Assembly: GCF_007570865.1 (NCBI RefSeq)
Contig: NZ_VLPS01000009.1
Span: 372,001-436,000 of the forward strand
DNA length: 64,000 bases
Direction: 5' to 3'
Origin: Atlantibacter subterraneus
GTDB lineage: Bacteria; Pseudomonadota; Gammaproteobacteria; Enterobacterales; Enterobacteriaceae
Shown: in pieces, positions 12,501 to 21,178 of the stretch
Layout: every line of letters begins with the position of its first letter
Position numbering within the stretch: the first letter of the stretch is position 1
The notes under the pieces: generated by a model
Seen by the model: only the letters and a program-made list of their open reading frames with translations
Database searches by the model: none
What the model was told of the DNA's origin: nothing
Made by a program: the position numbers and the translations under genes

Positions 12501-13340
12501 CTGGTGCAGTTCTGCAAGCATTTCAAATAGCGGCTTGCGCCGCGCGTCGCCTAAATGCCAGGGCAGAGGTTGCCGGTTATCAACCTGCCACTGGTTGTTG
12601 TGGTAATAATTCGCGCCAATGATGTCGAGGTAGCGCGGCGCGCCGCCTAATTCCGGCGCTTCTTTGCCGCACAGCATGTTCCAGGCCTGATACTGGGCGT
12701 GGGTCTCTGCGGCGGCGAGCCGTTGCGACACGTCATCCTGCGGGTTCGCCAGCAGATGGATAATCGGATCGCAGTGTAAAATTCGCGCCCGGCTGTCGGC
12801 CTGCCAGATGGCATCGCAGGCGGCGATGGCGGCGCGCACCAACTGGCGTTTGCAGGCGTGGCCGGTCTCCTCCCCCGGCGGCTCCGACGAGGGGATAAAT
12901 CCCACCGACAGCGCCCAACTGGTAAACGAGATCTCATTAACGGGCGAATACACCGGCGCATCGCGATACCAGGGCTTAAGAAAGCGCGCCAGTGCGCCGC
13001 AAAACTGGGCAAAGCGCGGCACGAAATCCTCATCCAGAATTGATAACTCCGTCGGCCAGCCGTAATGGCAAACGGTCCAGCTCACCTGGATGTGATGTTC
13101 ACGGGCAGCGATCATGCGCTTCGCCACCGATGAGAAATCGTACTGGCCCTGACGGTCCGCCAGCCGCCAGCCTACGCTTTCCCGCACCGTGGCAATATCA
13201 AACCGCTTAAGCCTGCCGTAATCTTCCGCCGCGCGTTCCAGGTGACCAGTGGCATCATTCATAGAAAGCGGCACGCCCAGCCGGTTGATATGATCGGCAC
13301 CCTCATAACCCGCCTGCCAGAAACTGCTGAACAGCACCAT
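9555..13340 (-). CDS. Three-domain glycan enzyme: GH-like, GT-B glycosyltransferase and UDP-galactopyranose-mutase-like flavoprotein
   Basis: One 1261-residue reading frame carries three enzyme-like modules. Residues 1-385 look like a clan GH-A glycoside hydrolase barrel, with a likely acid/base E136 (SPVNEI) and nucleophile E290 (LLLAETSH). Residues 392-755 are a GT-B glycosyltransferase starting IVFSHLRWDFVWQRPQHLL, with a GT4-like donor-site motif SPTKVLEYMAASLP near 670-683. After a linker (756-792), residues 793-1261 are a flavoprotein: GAGPTG at 797-802, GGWCRS, FDYAGHIMF and a C-terminal GRYSEWEYYNSDHAF that recalls UDP-galactopyranose mutase. There is no signal peptide or membrane helix, so it should be cytoplasmic. 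It stands alone between cmoB and cutC, with no neighbouring polysaccharide genes. The start has GAGGGAG just before the ATG. Function is inferred only: making or remodelling a surface or storage glycan. Confidence 0.75.
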   Translation of the reverse strand: MVLFSSFWQAGYEGADHINRLGVPLSMNDATGHLERAAEDYGRLKRFDIATVRESVGWRLADRQGQYDFSSVAKRMIAAREHHIQVSWTVCHYGWPTELSILDEDFVPRFAQFCGALARFLKPWYRDAPVYSPVNEISFTSWALSVGFIPSSEPPGEETGHACKRQLVRAAIAACDAIWQADSRARILHCDPIIHLLANPQDDVSQRLAAAETHAQYQAWNMLCGKEAPELGGAPRYLDIIGANYYHNNQWQVDNRQPLPWHLGDARRKPLFEMLAELHQRYQRPLLLAETSHVGSGRGAWINHIATEVAHAQLAGADILGICVYPILDRPDWEDAQVWHRSGLWEPLHEGADPLLRKIDFPYAHALRRAQRSLAHFQGQHRLRQAGKGQTVNTKTLIVFSHLRWDFVWQRPQHLLTRLAQHYPVVFIEEPVFEEGAAGLHRATPAPNVTVIRPHSPVHAPGFHDEQIAQLQPLMTALSSEFPEPIIWFYTPMALPLAEPFHPTLMIYDCMDELSAFKNAPRQLLQRESALLTRADLVFTGGPSLYAAKQNRHNNVWCFPSSVDAVHFEQALDRQNAHPLQDEVPRPRLGYYGVIDERIDCGLIAALADANPAWQIVMVGPVVKIDPASLPQRANIHYFGQQPYQALPQFLAGWDVCLMPFALNASTRYISPTKVLEYMAASLPIVSTAITDVKVPYGDIVCVADDQAAFIHGCQQALALSDSQRQDQAQRMKSIINATSWDSTVDAMHKLIAEALRESETRDDAAVEARQSPAAPLVSRIAGISKQDAHFARCLILGAGPTGLSAALHIGNEAVLLEKNATVGGWCRSVEDQGFTFDYAGHIMFSADPYVLEMYELLLKDNLHWQDREAWVYSQNTYTRYPFQGALYGLPAPVIKECILGAVEAQYNAANRLQPANASALKMDDCCGDGAVPQDDCTLTARDKRAANFEQFIYQTWGAGIAKYFAVPYNQKLWKVPLSEMETSWLGGRVPLPDIGQIIDGALAPSTKPVGPNARFGYPLRGGFQALMSGFLPLLKGKLETNAKIIKLLPREHIAVLADGRRYRYEQLISTMPLPVLVNMLDGDVPAEVLNAARGLRHTSVRCVNLGIGRSDLTEKHWVYYPEETIFHRIFVQGNASPYCNPPGGCGLTCEITYSQDVPLPVDGQALIDRCIEECIRVGMINADDEVLTANLVDIPYAYVIYDHARAANVETVRQWLLKYDVILAGRYSEWEYYNSDHAFLAGKKAAEKVASRLKRVGAGM

Positions 13341-14065
13341 CTCCCTCTCTTAACAGCCAAAAGCTGCCTGGGTAAGGAATCGTGGGAGGGTTATCTCAGG
13401 GTATCGGGTCGACATGGGCTATAAAAAAGACATAGCCATCCTGTACCTTGAGATAAGGCTCGTTAATAGTCATGACAATGAAGGAAAATAATCGCCAGAG
13501 CGGGAACAGTTATTAGACGCTATTTTCGCCCGGTGTTTAATTCTGGCTCATGCTTTAACATAACGCCAATTCAGACAATAAAATAAATGGCTAATGGAAT
13601 AACTTTTCGTTTTACGCGTCAGGTTTAAGCGAAACAAAAAATGCCCCCGGCATAGCGACTCATACAAATGTTTCGCGCCAGAAATATTTATTATAAATTC
13701 ACTTGCTACGGATAATGTTAATTAACATGAGATTACGCAAATTTTTCTCTTAAGCGCGCTCTGCGCCTGTCTGGAGGCATTAATAATTGGACTTTATTTG
13801 AATTATTTATTTACTTTTCAGTAATACATTTACGTAGCGCAAATGCTCATTTACGCCATACGATGCGGAAGATTTTATGTAAAACCCATTACCGATATAA
13901 AATATATTCCGCTTAAGCGAAGCGCAATAAAACTCAGCAATCTCACTTTTCCAAAAATAACACTCCCAGCACGTTTCACATTATTTTGTTATTAACACGT
14001 TCATTTCACACTCTATTTAACAACCGTCTGAGGCGGTATTTTTTTGCCGTTGCGTTTACCGGCAT
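13341..14065. other. A+T-rich gene-free region upstream of the fusion gene
   Basis: About 725 bp without a credible gene on either strand, clearly richer in A+T than the flanking genes. It holds the 5' control region of the fusion gene. Visible structures are the perfect 14-bp palindrome ATGTTAATTAACAT at 13715-13728 and a short inverted repeat GGCTAT / ATAGCC at 13417-13437. I looked for an ops/JUMPstart element (GGCGGTAG) in the direction of the fusion gene and for a clean RcsAB box and found neither. Long A+T-rich leaders of this kind are often H-NS-silenced; that is inference. Confidence 0.6.
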
Positions 14066-14093
14066 AAAAAAAGCCCCAGCAAAATGCCGGGGC
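14066..14093 (-). terminator. Rho-independent terminator of cutC
   Basis: On the minus strand GCCCCGGCA and TGCTGGGGC form a 9-bp stem (one G-T pair) with a 3-nt loop, followed by seven T residues. It lies about 58 bp past the cutC stop. Confidence 0.85.
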
Positions 14094-14151
14094 CTGGTAC
14101 GAGCAAACATCATATTGGGCGACATGATGCGCGGTAAAAAAACGGTTCACA

Positions 14152-14892
14152 TTACGAGGCGGTTGCCAGTGCCGCTTTCATGGCAGCGACGGCTTCACCG
14201 TCCACGCAATAGCGGGAATATTCATCGGCATCTGCGTCGGCAGACATCGACACTCCCGGATTGCGGTAGCGCATGGCGGACGGGACTTGCTTGCCCGCCG
14301 AGCTATGAAGCTCTTTCACGCCCTGCGCGATAAATTTGTCCAGATTGCTAAGCCGAACGCCAGCACCGGCCATAATGATTGGAGCATCAGAGTGTGCGAT
14401 TAGTTCCGCAATTTTTGAAATACCTTTTTCGGCACTGGCCTGCTGGCCCGAGGTGAGCACCCGCGCCACGCCCAGCTCGCGTAATTTATCCATCGCATTG
14501 AACGGGTTAGCGCACATATCAAATGCGCGGTGGAAAGTCACCGCCATGCCCTGGGCCGCAGCCATAATTTGGCGCATTCTCGGCATATCCACCTCGCCAT
14601 CCTCGGTGAGGATGCCCGTCACCAGTCCGGAATAGCCCAGATCGCGGATTAGCGCGATATCCTCAAGCATGATAGCGAACTCGCTGGCGCTGTAACAAAA
14701 GTCGCCACCGCGTGGACGCACGATAGGATGTACCGGTATAGAAACCTGGGCGCGAACCGCCTTTAAGGTGCCCGCCGAGGGGGTTAACCCGCCTTCCGCC
14801 GGCGCGCTGCATAATTCGATACGATCCGCTCCGGCGGATTGGGCCGTTACCGCGCACGCCAGCGAGTAACAGCAAATTTCCAGTAAAGCCAT
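14152..14892 (-). CDS. cutC: CutC family protein
   Basis: A 246-residue TIM-barrel protein of the CutC family, starting [18 protein letters not shown]. It was first described as a copper-homeostasis factor in E. coli, but that link has been questioned and no reaction is settled. Conserved segments include [27 protein letters not shown] and [11 protein letters not shown] longer in-frame ORF exists upstream, but the ATG at 14892 matches the family start and has GGGG a few bases before it. The same order, cutC-yecM then argS, is seen in E. coli. Confidence 0.93.
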   Translation of the reverse strand: MALLEICCYSLACAVTAQSAGADRIELCSAPAEGGLTPSAGTLKAVRAQVSIPVHPIVRPRGGDFCYSASEFAIMLEDIALIRDLGYSGLVTGILTEDGEVDMPRMRQIMAAAQGMAVTFHRAFDMCANPFNAMDKLRELGVARVLTSGQQASAEKGISKIAELIAHSDAPIIMAGAGVRLSNLDKFIAQGVKELHSSAGKQVPSAMRYRNPGVSMSADADADEYSRYCVDGEAVAAMKAALATAS

Positions 14893-15061
14893 TGAATCCC
14901 CTACGAACTGTGAAAAACGTTGTGTCATCCTTGCCGAATGCCAGTCTGAAGGAACCGATCAATCAGGGCAACGTATCATGGCATTCAATTTCAACTAACA
15001 ATCGGACCGCCGTCACAGCCACCGCGTTAGAAAGCAAATAGCGCAGAAGCCGCCCGGTAAA

Positions 15062-15625
15062 TTATTCCCGTTCGCTCGCCACGATGGTTTCAATCGACCA
15101 GGGATGGAATTTGATGGTCACCGCGCCATCGGTCACGGCGAGGGTTGGGTTAGGCAGGCGTTCGCGTTCGCCTTTCGGAGCGCTGGTTTTCACCGCAATC
15201 CCTTTCTGGCACAGCCCTTCGTCGCTCAGCAGCGCTACGGCGCGGGCGTTAAGCGTTTCCGGCTCGCCCGGCAGCACGATTTCGATATGCTCCCAGCCTT
15301 CATGTGGGTAGCGTTTCTCGCCCGGCCAGGGCAGTTCGACCACGCTGAACGCCCAGTGCGCCACCTTAACCGGCTGGGCGAGTTTAAACAGGCAGATGGG
15401 CCGACCGTTAATGATATTTTCCGACAGCAGCGCGCCGCACTGTTCAAAACCTTTACGCCAGCGTTCGGCGGTGGCGTTCTGGTGGCAGCGCAGGGAAATA
15501 TGGTCGGCATCCAGCGGTGCGATGTCGAGGCCCAGGCGCGCGGCCAGCCCGGTTAATGCGTCGGTAAAACGCGGCAAATCCGCCACGATATCCTGTAATT
15601 CTTCAATTGATTGCCAGTCTTGCAT
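15062..15625 (-). CDS. yecM: YecM, VOC-fold protein of unknown function
   Basis: The 187-residue protein matches E. coli YecM throughout, for example LDADHISLRCHQNATAERWR and WPGEKRYPHEGWEHIEIVLP. The solved E. coli structure resembles metal-binding glyoxalase/extradiol (VOC) folds; conserved His and Glu residues near DHISLR and GWEHIE could be the metal ligands. No reaction is known. The gap to cutC is about 170 bp and contains the likely cutC promoter. Confidence 0.9.
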   Translation of the reverse strand: MQDWQSIEELQDIVADLPRFTDALTGLAARLGLDIAPLDADHISLRCHQNATAERWRKGFEQCGALLSENIINGRPICLFKLAQPVKVAHWAFSVVELPWPGEKRYPHEGWEHIEIVLPGEPETLNARAVALLSDEGLCQKGIAVKTSAPKGERERLPNPTLAVTDGAVTIKFHPWSIETIVASERE

Positions 15626-15818
15626 CTCGGTTTCCGGTTTTTGCTACATCGCCGTTAATCTACCCTGAAGCGGCTGCTCCACCAAGTTTTAACCGGCTTT
15701 TCAGCCGCACCGCGCCATTGCTGACGCTGCAATCCAAATGCAGTATACTTCCGCCTTATTTTTCCATAGACATGACGCGGTTCCGCTGCGGGCCGCGTGT
15801 TTAACGTAAGGTATTCCG

Positions 15819-17549
15819 GTGAATATTCAGGCTCTTCTTTCCGATAAAGTCAGTCAGGCATTGATTGCCGCAGGCGCACCTGCCGATTGTGAACCTCAGG
15901 TTCGCCAGTCGGCCAAAGCACAGTTTGGCGACTATCAGGCTAATGGCGTGATGTCCGTTGCTAAAAAACTGGGCATGCCGCCGCGACAGTTAGCGGAACA
16001 AGTGCTGACCCATCTCGATCTCGCCGGGATTGCTAATAAAGTTGAAATTGCGGGACCGGGTTTTATCAATATCTTCCTCGATCCGACGTATCTGTCGAGC
16101 CTGGTGGACAGCGCGGTACTGAGCGAGCGTATCGGCGTGCCGAAAGCGGCGGCGCAAACCATCGTGGTGGACTACTCCGCGCCGAACGTAGCGAAAGAGA
16201 TGCACGTCGGCCATCTGCGTTCCACCATCATCGGCGACGCGGCGGTGCGCACGCTGGAATTCCTCGGCCATAACGTGATCCGCGCCAACCACGTGGGCGA
16301 CTGGGGCACCCAGTTCGGGATGCTGATTGCGTATCTGGAGAAGCAGCAGAACGAAAACGCCGGTGAAATGGCGCTGGCCGATCTGGAAGGCTTCTACCGC
16401 GAAGCCAAAAAGCACTACGACGAAGACGAAGCCTTTGCAGAGCGCGCCCGTAACTACGTGGTGAAGCTACAGGGCGGCGACGAGTACTGCCGTGAGATGT
16501 GGCGCAAGCTGGTCGATATCACCATGACCCAGAACCAGATCACCTATGAACGCCTGAACGTAACCTTAACCCGCGACGATGTGATGGGTGAAAGCCTGTA
16601 CAACCCGATGCTGGCCGGTATCGTTGCCGATCTGAAAGCCAAAGGGCTGGCGGTAGAGAGCGAAGGCGCGACGGTGGTGTTCCTCGACGAATACAAGAAT
16701 AAAGAAGGCGAGCCGATGGGTGTGATCATCCAGAAGAAGGATGGCGGCTTCCTGTACACCACTACTGATATCGCCTGCGCCAAATACCGTTATGAAACGC
16801 TGCATGCCGACCGCGTGCTGTATTACATCGATTCCCGTCAGCACCAGCACCTGATGCAGGCGTGGACTATCGTGCGCAAAGCGGGCTACGTGCCGGATTC
16901 GGTGCCGCTGGAGCACCATATGTTCGGCATGATGCTGGGCAAAGACGGCAAACCGTTTAAAACCCGCGCTGGCGGCACCGTGAAGCTGTCCGATCTGCTG
17001 GATGAAGCGCTGGAGCGCGCGCGTCGTCTGGTGGCGGAGAAGAACCCGGACATGCCTGCCGACGAGCTGGAAAGCCTGGCGAACGCCGTGGGGATTGGCG
17101 CAGTGAAATATGCCGATCTGTCGAAAAACCGCACCACCGATTACATTTTCGACTGGGACAATATGCTGGCGTTTGAAGGCAATACCGCGCCTTACATGCA
17201 GTATGCCTATACCCGCGTGCTGTCGATTTTCCGTAAAGCGGGCATTGAAGAGAGCATGCTGACCGCGCCGGTGAATATCACCGAAGAGCGTGAAGCCGCG
17301 CTGGCGGCGCGTCTGTTGCAGTTCGAAGAGACGCTAACCACCGTGGCCCGCGAGGGTACGCCGCACGTGATGTGCGCCTATCTGTACGATGTGGCGGGTT
17401 TGTTCTCTGGCTTCTACGAGCACTGCCCTATCCTCACGGCAGAAACCGAAGGCGTGCGTCAGAGCCGCCTGAAGCTGGCTCTGCTGACGGCGAAAACGCT
17501 GAAGATTGGCCTTGAAACGCTGGGTATTCAGACCGTCGAACGGATGTAA
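15819..17549 (+). CDS. argS: Arginyl-tRNA synthetase
   Basis: ArgRS is the class I synthetase for tRNA-Arg. The 576-residue protein starts at GTG (AAGG lies 7 nt upstream), the same start-codon choice as I recall for E. coli argS. The HIGH-type motif is HVGH in [10 protein letters not shown] near residue 131; the KMSKS motif is degenerate, as is normal for ArgRS. A C-terminal DALR anticodon-binding domain ends in [17 protein letters not shown] at 15744-15749, about 70 bp upstream, is a likely -10 element. Confidence 0.97.
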   Translation: MNIQALLSDKVSQALIAAGAPADCEPQVRQSAKAQFGDYQANGVMSVAKKLGMPPRQLAEQVLTHLDLAGIANKVEIAGPGFINIFLDPTYLSSLVDSAVLSERIGVPKAAAQTIVVDYSAPNVAKEMHVGHLRSTIIGDAAVRTLEFLGHNVIRANHVGDWGTQFGMLIAYLEKQQNENAGEMALADLEGFYREAKKHYDEDEAFAERARNYVVKLQGGDEYCREMWRKLVDITMTQNQITYERLNVTLTRDDVMGESLYNPMLAGIVADLKAKGLAVESEGATVVFLDEYKNKEGEPMGVIIQKKDGGFLYTTTDIACAKYRYETLHADRVLYYIDSRQHQHLMQAWTIVRKAGYVPDSVPLEHHMFGMMLGKDGKPFKTRAGGTVKLSDLLDEALERARRLVAEKNPDMPADELESLANAVGIGAVKYADLSKNRTTDYIFDWDNMLAFEGNTAPYMQYAYTRVLSIFRKAGIEESMLTAPVNITEEREAALAARLLQFEETLTTVAREGTPHVMCAYLYDVAGLFSGFYEHCPILTAETEGVRQSRLKLALLTAKTLKIGLETLGIQTVERM

Positions 17550-17562
17550 TCCAGCCTGATTG

Positions 17563-17588
17563 AAAGCGCGTCGAGTACGCGCTTTTTT
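17563..17588 (+). terminator. Rho-independent terminator of argS
   Basis: AAAGCGCGT and ACGCGCTTT form a 9-bp stem with a CGAGT loop, followed by TTT, beginning 13 bp after the argS stop. Confidence 0.88.
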
Positions 17589-17680
17589 ATTGGGCGTTTG
17601 CGGCTGGCGGGCAATTTTTATTCGCAACGCGTGAATATGTTCAACCCTTAACCGAACGCGCGCGAAAGGTTAAATTCCGC

Positions 17681-17709
17681 TTGACCGTTTTAGCCTGACT
17701 CCCTATAGT
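17681..17709 (+). promoter_or_regulatory. Promoter of the tRNA-Ser gene
   Basis: TTGACC (-35, 17681-17686), a 17-bp spacer, and TATAGT (-10, 17704-17709) are followed by a G+C-rich discriminator AGCGCCCC, as expected for a stringently controlled stable-RNA promoter. The tRNA begins about 40 bp downstream. Confidence 0.8.
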
Positions 17710-17751
17710 AGCGCCCCGTTGCACTACGCAGTGGGGCAGCAAAAACAATAT

Positions 17752-17839
17752 GGTGAGGTGTCCGAGTGGCTGAAGGAGCACGCCTGGAAAGTGTGTATAC
17801 GGCAACGTATCGGGGGTTCGAATCCCCCCCTCACCGCCA
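17752..17839 (+). tRNA. tRNA-Ser(GGA)
   Basis: An 88-nt class II tRNA beginning GGTGAGGTGTCCGAGTGG and ending in an encoded CCA. The long variable arm (GTATACGGCAACGTAT) is characteristic of tRNA-Ser, and the anticodon read from CCTGGAAAG is GGA. It matches E. coli serW/serX almost base for base. Confidence 0.97.
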
Positions 17840-17886
17840 TATTTTGAAAAAAGCTCATACGAAAGTATGAGCTTTTTTCTTTTCAA
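17821..17886 (+). repeat. tRNA-Ser 3' end plus terminator, copy 1
   Basis: The last 19 bp of tRNA-Ser plus CCATATT-type flank (23 bp at 17821-17843) recur exactly at 18000-18022. Both copies are followed by a hairpin terminator and the string CTTTTCAAC. In this copy the hairpin arms are AAGCTCATAC and GTATGAGCTT with a GAAA loop (17851-17874) and a T-run; it is the working terminator of the tRNA gene. Confidence 0.85.
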
Positions 17887-17999
17887 CTCCGTGCCGGGGG
17901 GGATGAGAACCCCCGACCGGGGTTCGACCACTGGCGCAGCCAGTGGGACAGACTGAGAGCGCAGCGAACAGGCTGCCCGAAGGGCGAGCGAAGCGAGTC

Positions 18000-18066
18000 A
18001 ATCCCCCCCTCACCGCCATATTCCTGAAAAAGGCCCGTACAAAGTACGGGCCTTTTTCTTTTCAAC
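18000..18066 (+). repeat. tRNA-Ser 3' end plus terminator, copy 2
   Basis: A second copy of the tRNA 3' end and flank without the rest of the tRNA. Its hairpin has different but fully paired arms (GGCCCGTAC / GTACGGGCC, 18032-18052), flanked by A-run and T-run. It therefore also serves as the minus-strand terminator of the oxidoreductase gene that ends at 18062. The 113 bp between the copies contain no gene. Confidence 0.8.
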
Positions 18067-20386
18067 GCCGCGCCCCCGACGTTTCCACCGAGACGTCCAC
18101 GCGCTCCATCGCAATCGGAATGCTTTTGTACGCCGGGACACCGCTGCGCGTATCATGGCTGTCCAGCGGCACCAGCACGTTAGCCTCCGGGTAATAAGCA
18201 CCCACCGACCCCTGCGCCATATCAATCACCACAATAGTGAGATTATTCATCCTTCGCGACGTCGGGTTGCCGTCAGGATCGAGGGCCACAATATTGACCT
18301 GGTCGCCCACCCGCAGCTGGCGTTTTTCCGCCTCATCCGGATTGATAAACAGCACGTCACGGCGTCCCGTTACGCCGCGATAGCGATCGTTCAAGCCATA
18401 CAGCGTGGTGTTGTACTGATCGTGGCTGCGCAGCGTAGTGAGTACCAGATCGTGGCATTTCAGCGAGCGCGGATCTTCATTAATCCCCTGCATGACCCTG
18501 AACTGCGCTTTACCGGAGGGCGTATTCCAGACGCGCTCAGACGCAGCGTTATACAGCCGAAAACCGCCCGGCTTTTTCACCCGTTGGTTATAGTCGGCAA
18601 AGGCCGGAAACACCGCCTCGATCTTTTCGCGGATAAAACTGTAATCCCCGACCAGCCGGTCCCAGTTGACCACCGTATTGGGCAGTGTCGCTTTGGCAAT
18701 CCCCGCCACCAGCGCCGGTTCTGATTTCAGGTGCGGCGAAGCGGGTTGCAGGGATCCGCGCGACGCATGCACCATTGACATCGAATCCTCTACCGTGATG
18801 CTTTGCGCCCCAGAGGCCTGTTGATCAATTTCCGTGCGGCCAATCACCGGCAGCAGATAGTTGTGCTTGCCCAGCAGCAGATGCGAACGGTTAAGTTTGG
18901 TGGCCATATGCACTACCAAATCGAGCTTGCGCATCGCCGGGAAGGTCACCTGCGGGTCGGATATCGCTTCCGCCAGGTTGCCTCCCAGGCAGAGCAGCGC
19001 TTTGGCCTTGCCGTCGCGCATCGCCTGAATCGCCGCAACCGCGCCGTGGCCATGTTTCTGCGGCGGCTTGAAGCCAAACACCCGCTCGATGCTATCGAGC
19101 AATGCCTGCGACGGAATTTCCGTGATCCCCACGGTGCGATCGCCCTGAACGTTGGAATGGCCGCGCAGCGGACAGATACCCGCGCCTTTTTTGCCAATGT
19201 TGCCGCGCAACAGCAGCAGGTTGGCGATCTGCTGGACGTTCTGGGTTCCATACTGATGCTGGGTGATCCCCATGCCGTAACAAACGATGGTGCGTTGCGC
19301 GCTGGCGTAAAGGCGCGCCACGTGCTGGATTTCCTCGCGCTCCATACCGGAAACTTCCAGGATATGCGCCCACTCGGTGGCGTCCAGATCGTCTTTCAGC
19401 GCCGCAAATCCCTCGGTATGCTCGCGGATAAAGGTTTCATCCAGTACGCCCGGCTGGCCGTTATCCACTCGCTCTTCATGCATCGACAGCAATATTTTCA
19501 TGACGCCTTTCAGCATCGCCGCATCGCCGCCAACCCGCACTTTGTAGTAGGTCGAGGCCAGTTCAGTCGAGCTGAGCGAAAGCATCTCAATAGGGCTTTG
19601 CGGCGAGGTGAAGCGCTCAAGACCGCGCTCGCGCAGCGGGTTAATGGCGACAATCGTTGCGCCGCGTTTGGAGACTTCACGTAGCGTGCCAAGCATACGG
19701 GGATGGTTAGTGCCAGGATTGTGGCCGATACACAGCACCAGATCACAGTGATCGAAATCGTCCAGCTCAACGGTGCCTTTACCCACGCCGATGGATTCCG
19801 GCAGGCCGACGCTGGTCGGTTCGTGGCACATATTCGAGCAGTCCGGGAAGTTATTGGTGCCGTATTCACGGGCAAACAGCTGCCAGAGGAAAGCCGCTTC
19901 ATTGGAGGCGCGCCCCGAGGTGTAAAACTCCACGCTGTCAGGATCGTCGTAGCTGCGTAAATGCTCGCCTATTTCCTTAAAGGCGGTTTGCCACTCAATG
20001 GGCTGGTATGTATCGGTTGCCGGGTCGTATTTCATCGGGTGCGTCAGACGCCCCTCGCCTTCCAGTTCAAGCGCGTTACGTTCCCAGAGTTCGCTCACCG
20101 TGTGCGCGGCAAAAAATTCCGGCGTGGTGCGTTTGCTGGTTGCTTCCCAGGAAACGGCTTTAGCGCCGTTTTCACAAAATTCAAACGATGAGGCATGTTG
20201 TGGATCGGGCCAGGCACAGCCCGGGCAGTCAAAACCCTGCGGCTGGTTAACTTTGAACAGGGCAATCACGTCCTGCTTCATCGACATTTGGCCGCGAATA
20301 GCGTCAGCAACCGCCTTCAACGCCCCCCATCCGCCTGCCGATCCTCCATAAGGCGCGATGCCGATAGTACGATTTTGCTCTTTCAT
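18062..20386 (-). CDS. FdhF/YdeP-family molybdopterin oxidoreductase
   Basis: A 774-residue protein of the molybdopterin-guanine-dinucleotide oxidoreductase superfamily, closest in look to E. coli YdeP (linked to acid resistance) and to formate dehydrogenase H-like proteins. The N-terminal region has [12 protein letters not shown], the central part [21 protein letters not shown] and [17 protein letters not shown], and the C-terminal part a beta-barrel MGD-binding domain ([17 protein letters not shown]). No Tat signal is present, so it should be cytoplasmic. It has no partner subunit gene next to it. The start has GGAG 6 nt upstream. Its substrate is unknown. In E. coli the ydeP homologue is not at this locus, so this gene is an insertion into the conserved order. 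Confidence 0.85.
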   Translation of the reverse strand: MKEQNRTIGIAPYGGSAGGWGALKAVADAIRGQMSMKQDVIALFKVNQPQGFDCPGCAWPDPQHASSFEFCENGAKAVSWEATSKRTTPEFFAAHTVSELWERNALELEGEGRLTHPMKYDPATDTYQPIEWQTAFKEIGEHLRSYDDPDSVEFYTSGRASNEAAFLWQLFAREYGTNNFPDCSNMCHEPTSVGLPESIGVGKGTVELDDFDHCDLVLCIGHNPGTNHPRMLGTLREVSKRGATIVAINPLRERGLERFTSPQSPIEMLSLSSTELASTYYKVRVGGDAAMLKGVMKILLSMHEERVDNGQPGVLDETFIREHTEGFAALKDDLDATEWAHILEVSGMEREEIQHVARLYASAQRTIVCYGMGITQHQYGTQNVQQIANLLLLRGNIGKKGAGICPLRGHSNVQGDRTVGITEIPSQALLDSIERVFGFKPPQKHGHGAVAAIQAMRDGKAKALLCLGGNLAEAISDPQVTFPAMRKLDLVVHMATKLNRSHLLLGKHNYLLPVIGRTEIDQQASGAQSITVEDSMSMVHASRGSLQPASPHLKSEPALVAGIAKATLPNTVVNWDRLVGDYSFIREKIEAVFPAFADYNQRVKKPGGFRLYNAASERVWNTPSGKAQFRVMQGINEDPRSLKCHDLVLTTLRSHDQYNTTLYGLNDRYRGVTGRRDVLFINPDEAEKRQLRVGDQVNIVALDPDGNPTSRRMNNLTIVVIDMAQGSVGAYYPEANVLVPLDSHDTRSGVPAYKSIPIAMERVDVSVETSGARR

Positions 20387-20587
20387 AGTGCTCCACAGGG
20401 TCTGGCAAATAATTTGGCCTTTAAGCCTGGTACAAAAAAACGGGATATGCGAAGCGCAGACCGCTTTCCAGCGTCGATTTAGCCGCTGCCAGACTGACTA
20501 CAGCTTCGAAGCCGCAGCGGGGAAACATGAGGCACCCGTAAGTATGTTGTAACTAATTGCCGCTCGGTTATCTCCTTCTCCCACAAA

Positions 20588-20614
20588 ATAAAAAGCCCGC
20601 ATTCAGGTGCGAGC
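20588..20614 (-). terminator. Rho-independent terminator of yecJ
   Basis: On the minus strand GCTCGCA and TGCGGGC pair with one mismatch around a 6-nt loop and are followed by TTTTT, about 22 bp beyond the yecJ stop. Confidence 0.7.
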
Positions 20615-20635
20615 TTTTGGTCACTTTACGGGTGA

Positions 20636-20884
20636 TTAATGCGCTTCATTCTGCGGCGTGAATTTCAGTTCAATCAGCGCGATGGCTTTTTGCACCGCCC
20701 GCACCGTCACCGGGTCAGCTGCGGCATTGGCCCCAACGTTGATGGATTTGAGCTGGCTGGCCATTTTTTCACGCACTTCAACAGGCGCGATTACGTCAAT
20801 CACGTCGAGGATCTGTTTGATGACCAGCTGGCAGGCGACGATATCCGAGACCAGTTCGTCTTCAGGGGTTAAGGGTTGCGACAT
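20636..20884 (-). CDS. yecJ: Small conserved protein YecJ (DUF2766)
   Basis: An 82-residue acidic protein of the DUF2766 family, unknown function. It starts [19 protein letters not shown] with AAGGAG 6 nt before the ATG. There is no signal peptide or membrane segment. As in E. coli it lies directly downstream of azuC on the same strand. Confidence 0.9.
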   Translation of the reverse strand: MSQPLTPEDELVSDIVACQLVIKQILDVIDVIAPVEVREKMASQLKSINVGANAAADPVTVRAVQKAIALIELKFTPQNEAH

Positions 20885-21003
20885 CTTGTTCTCCTTGGTT
20901 AAGCAGCGCAGCGTAACGGCAAACGCAATAAAACGCGAGCTTGCGCATCATGGGGAATGATATCGTTAACCGATAAGTTGGGTGAATACCCGTAGCGGGG
21001 ACG

Positions 21004-21172
21004 AAAAAAAACCTGCCGCAGCAGGTTTTTTATGCAGAACTTAGAACATCGCGCCCGGCGGGACGTCTTTGAAAGTGCTGCAGTAATTTTTGAACATGCT
21101 TTTCAGGATAGCGCGCAGTTTCATGGTGTGCTCCGTTGTTATACGTTTGTTATGTGCAGGTGATTTCGCAAT
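21004..21172 (-). ncRNA. azuR: AzuCR dual-function small RNA
   Basis: The region corresponds to the E. coli AzuCR RNA, which both encodes the AzuC peptide and base-pairs with target mRNAs. The 5' end is inferred from the promoter (TSS near 21172). The 3' end is set by a terminator on the minus strand, CCTGC / GCAGG around TGCG, followed by eight T residues (21004-21027). The predicted length of about 165-170 nt agrees with the E. coli RNA. The base-pairing function is inferred by homology. Confidence 0.7.
21041..21124 (-). CDS. azuC: AzuC small membrane-associated peptide
   Basis: A 27-codon frame too short for routine gene calling: it begins MKLRAILKSMFKNY and ends DVPPGAMF. It is clearly the homologue of E. 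coli AzuC (28 residues). The peptide is an amphipathic basic helix; in E. coli it is membrane-associated and reported to stimulate aerobic glycerol-3-phosphate dehydrogenase GlpD. GGAG lies 7 nt before the ATG, and the frame ends just before the AzuCR terminator. Confidence 0.9.
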   Translation of the reverse strand: MKLRAILKSMFKNYCSTFKDVPPGAMF

Positions 21173-21178
21173 GGCCTA

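Noticed and set aside
13341-14065. ops/JUMPstart or RcsAB box in the leader of the glycan fusion gene
   Set aside because: GGCGGTA near 14034 is on the wrong strand for the gene, and TAAG...ATAT near 13900-13915 does not fit the RcsAB consensus well enough.
17641-17931. Minus-strand ORF of 96 codons across tRNA-Ser
   Set aside because: It is the antisense of tRNA-Ser, a well-known false protein containing GEGGIRTPDTLPYTHF; no ribosome-binding site and no coding constraint.
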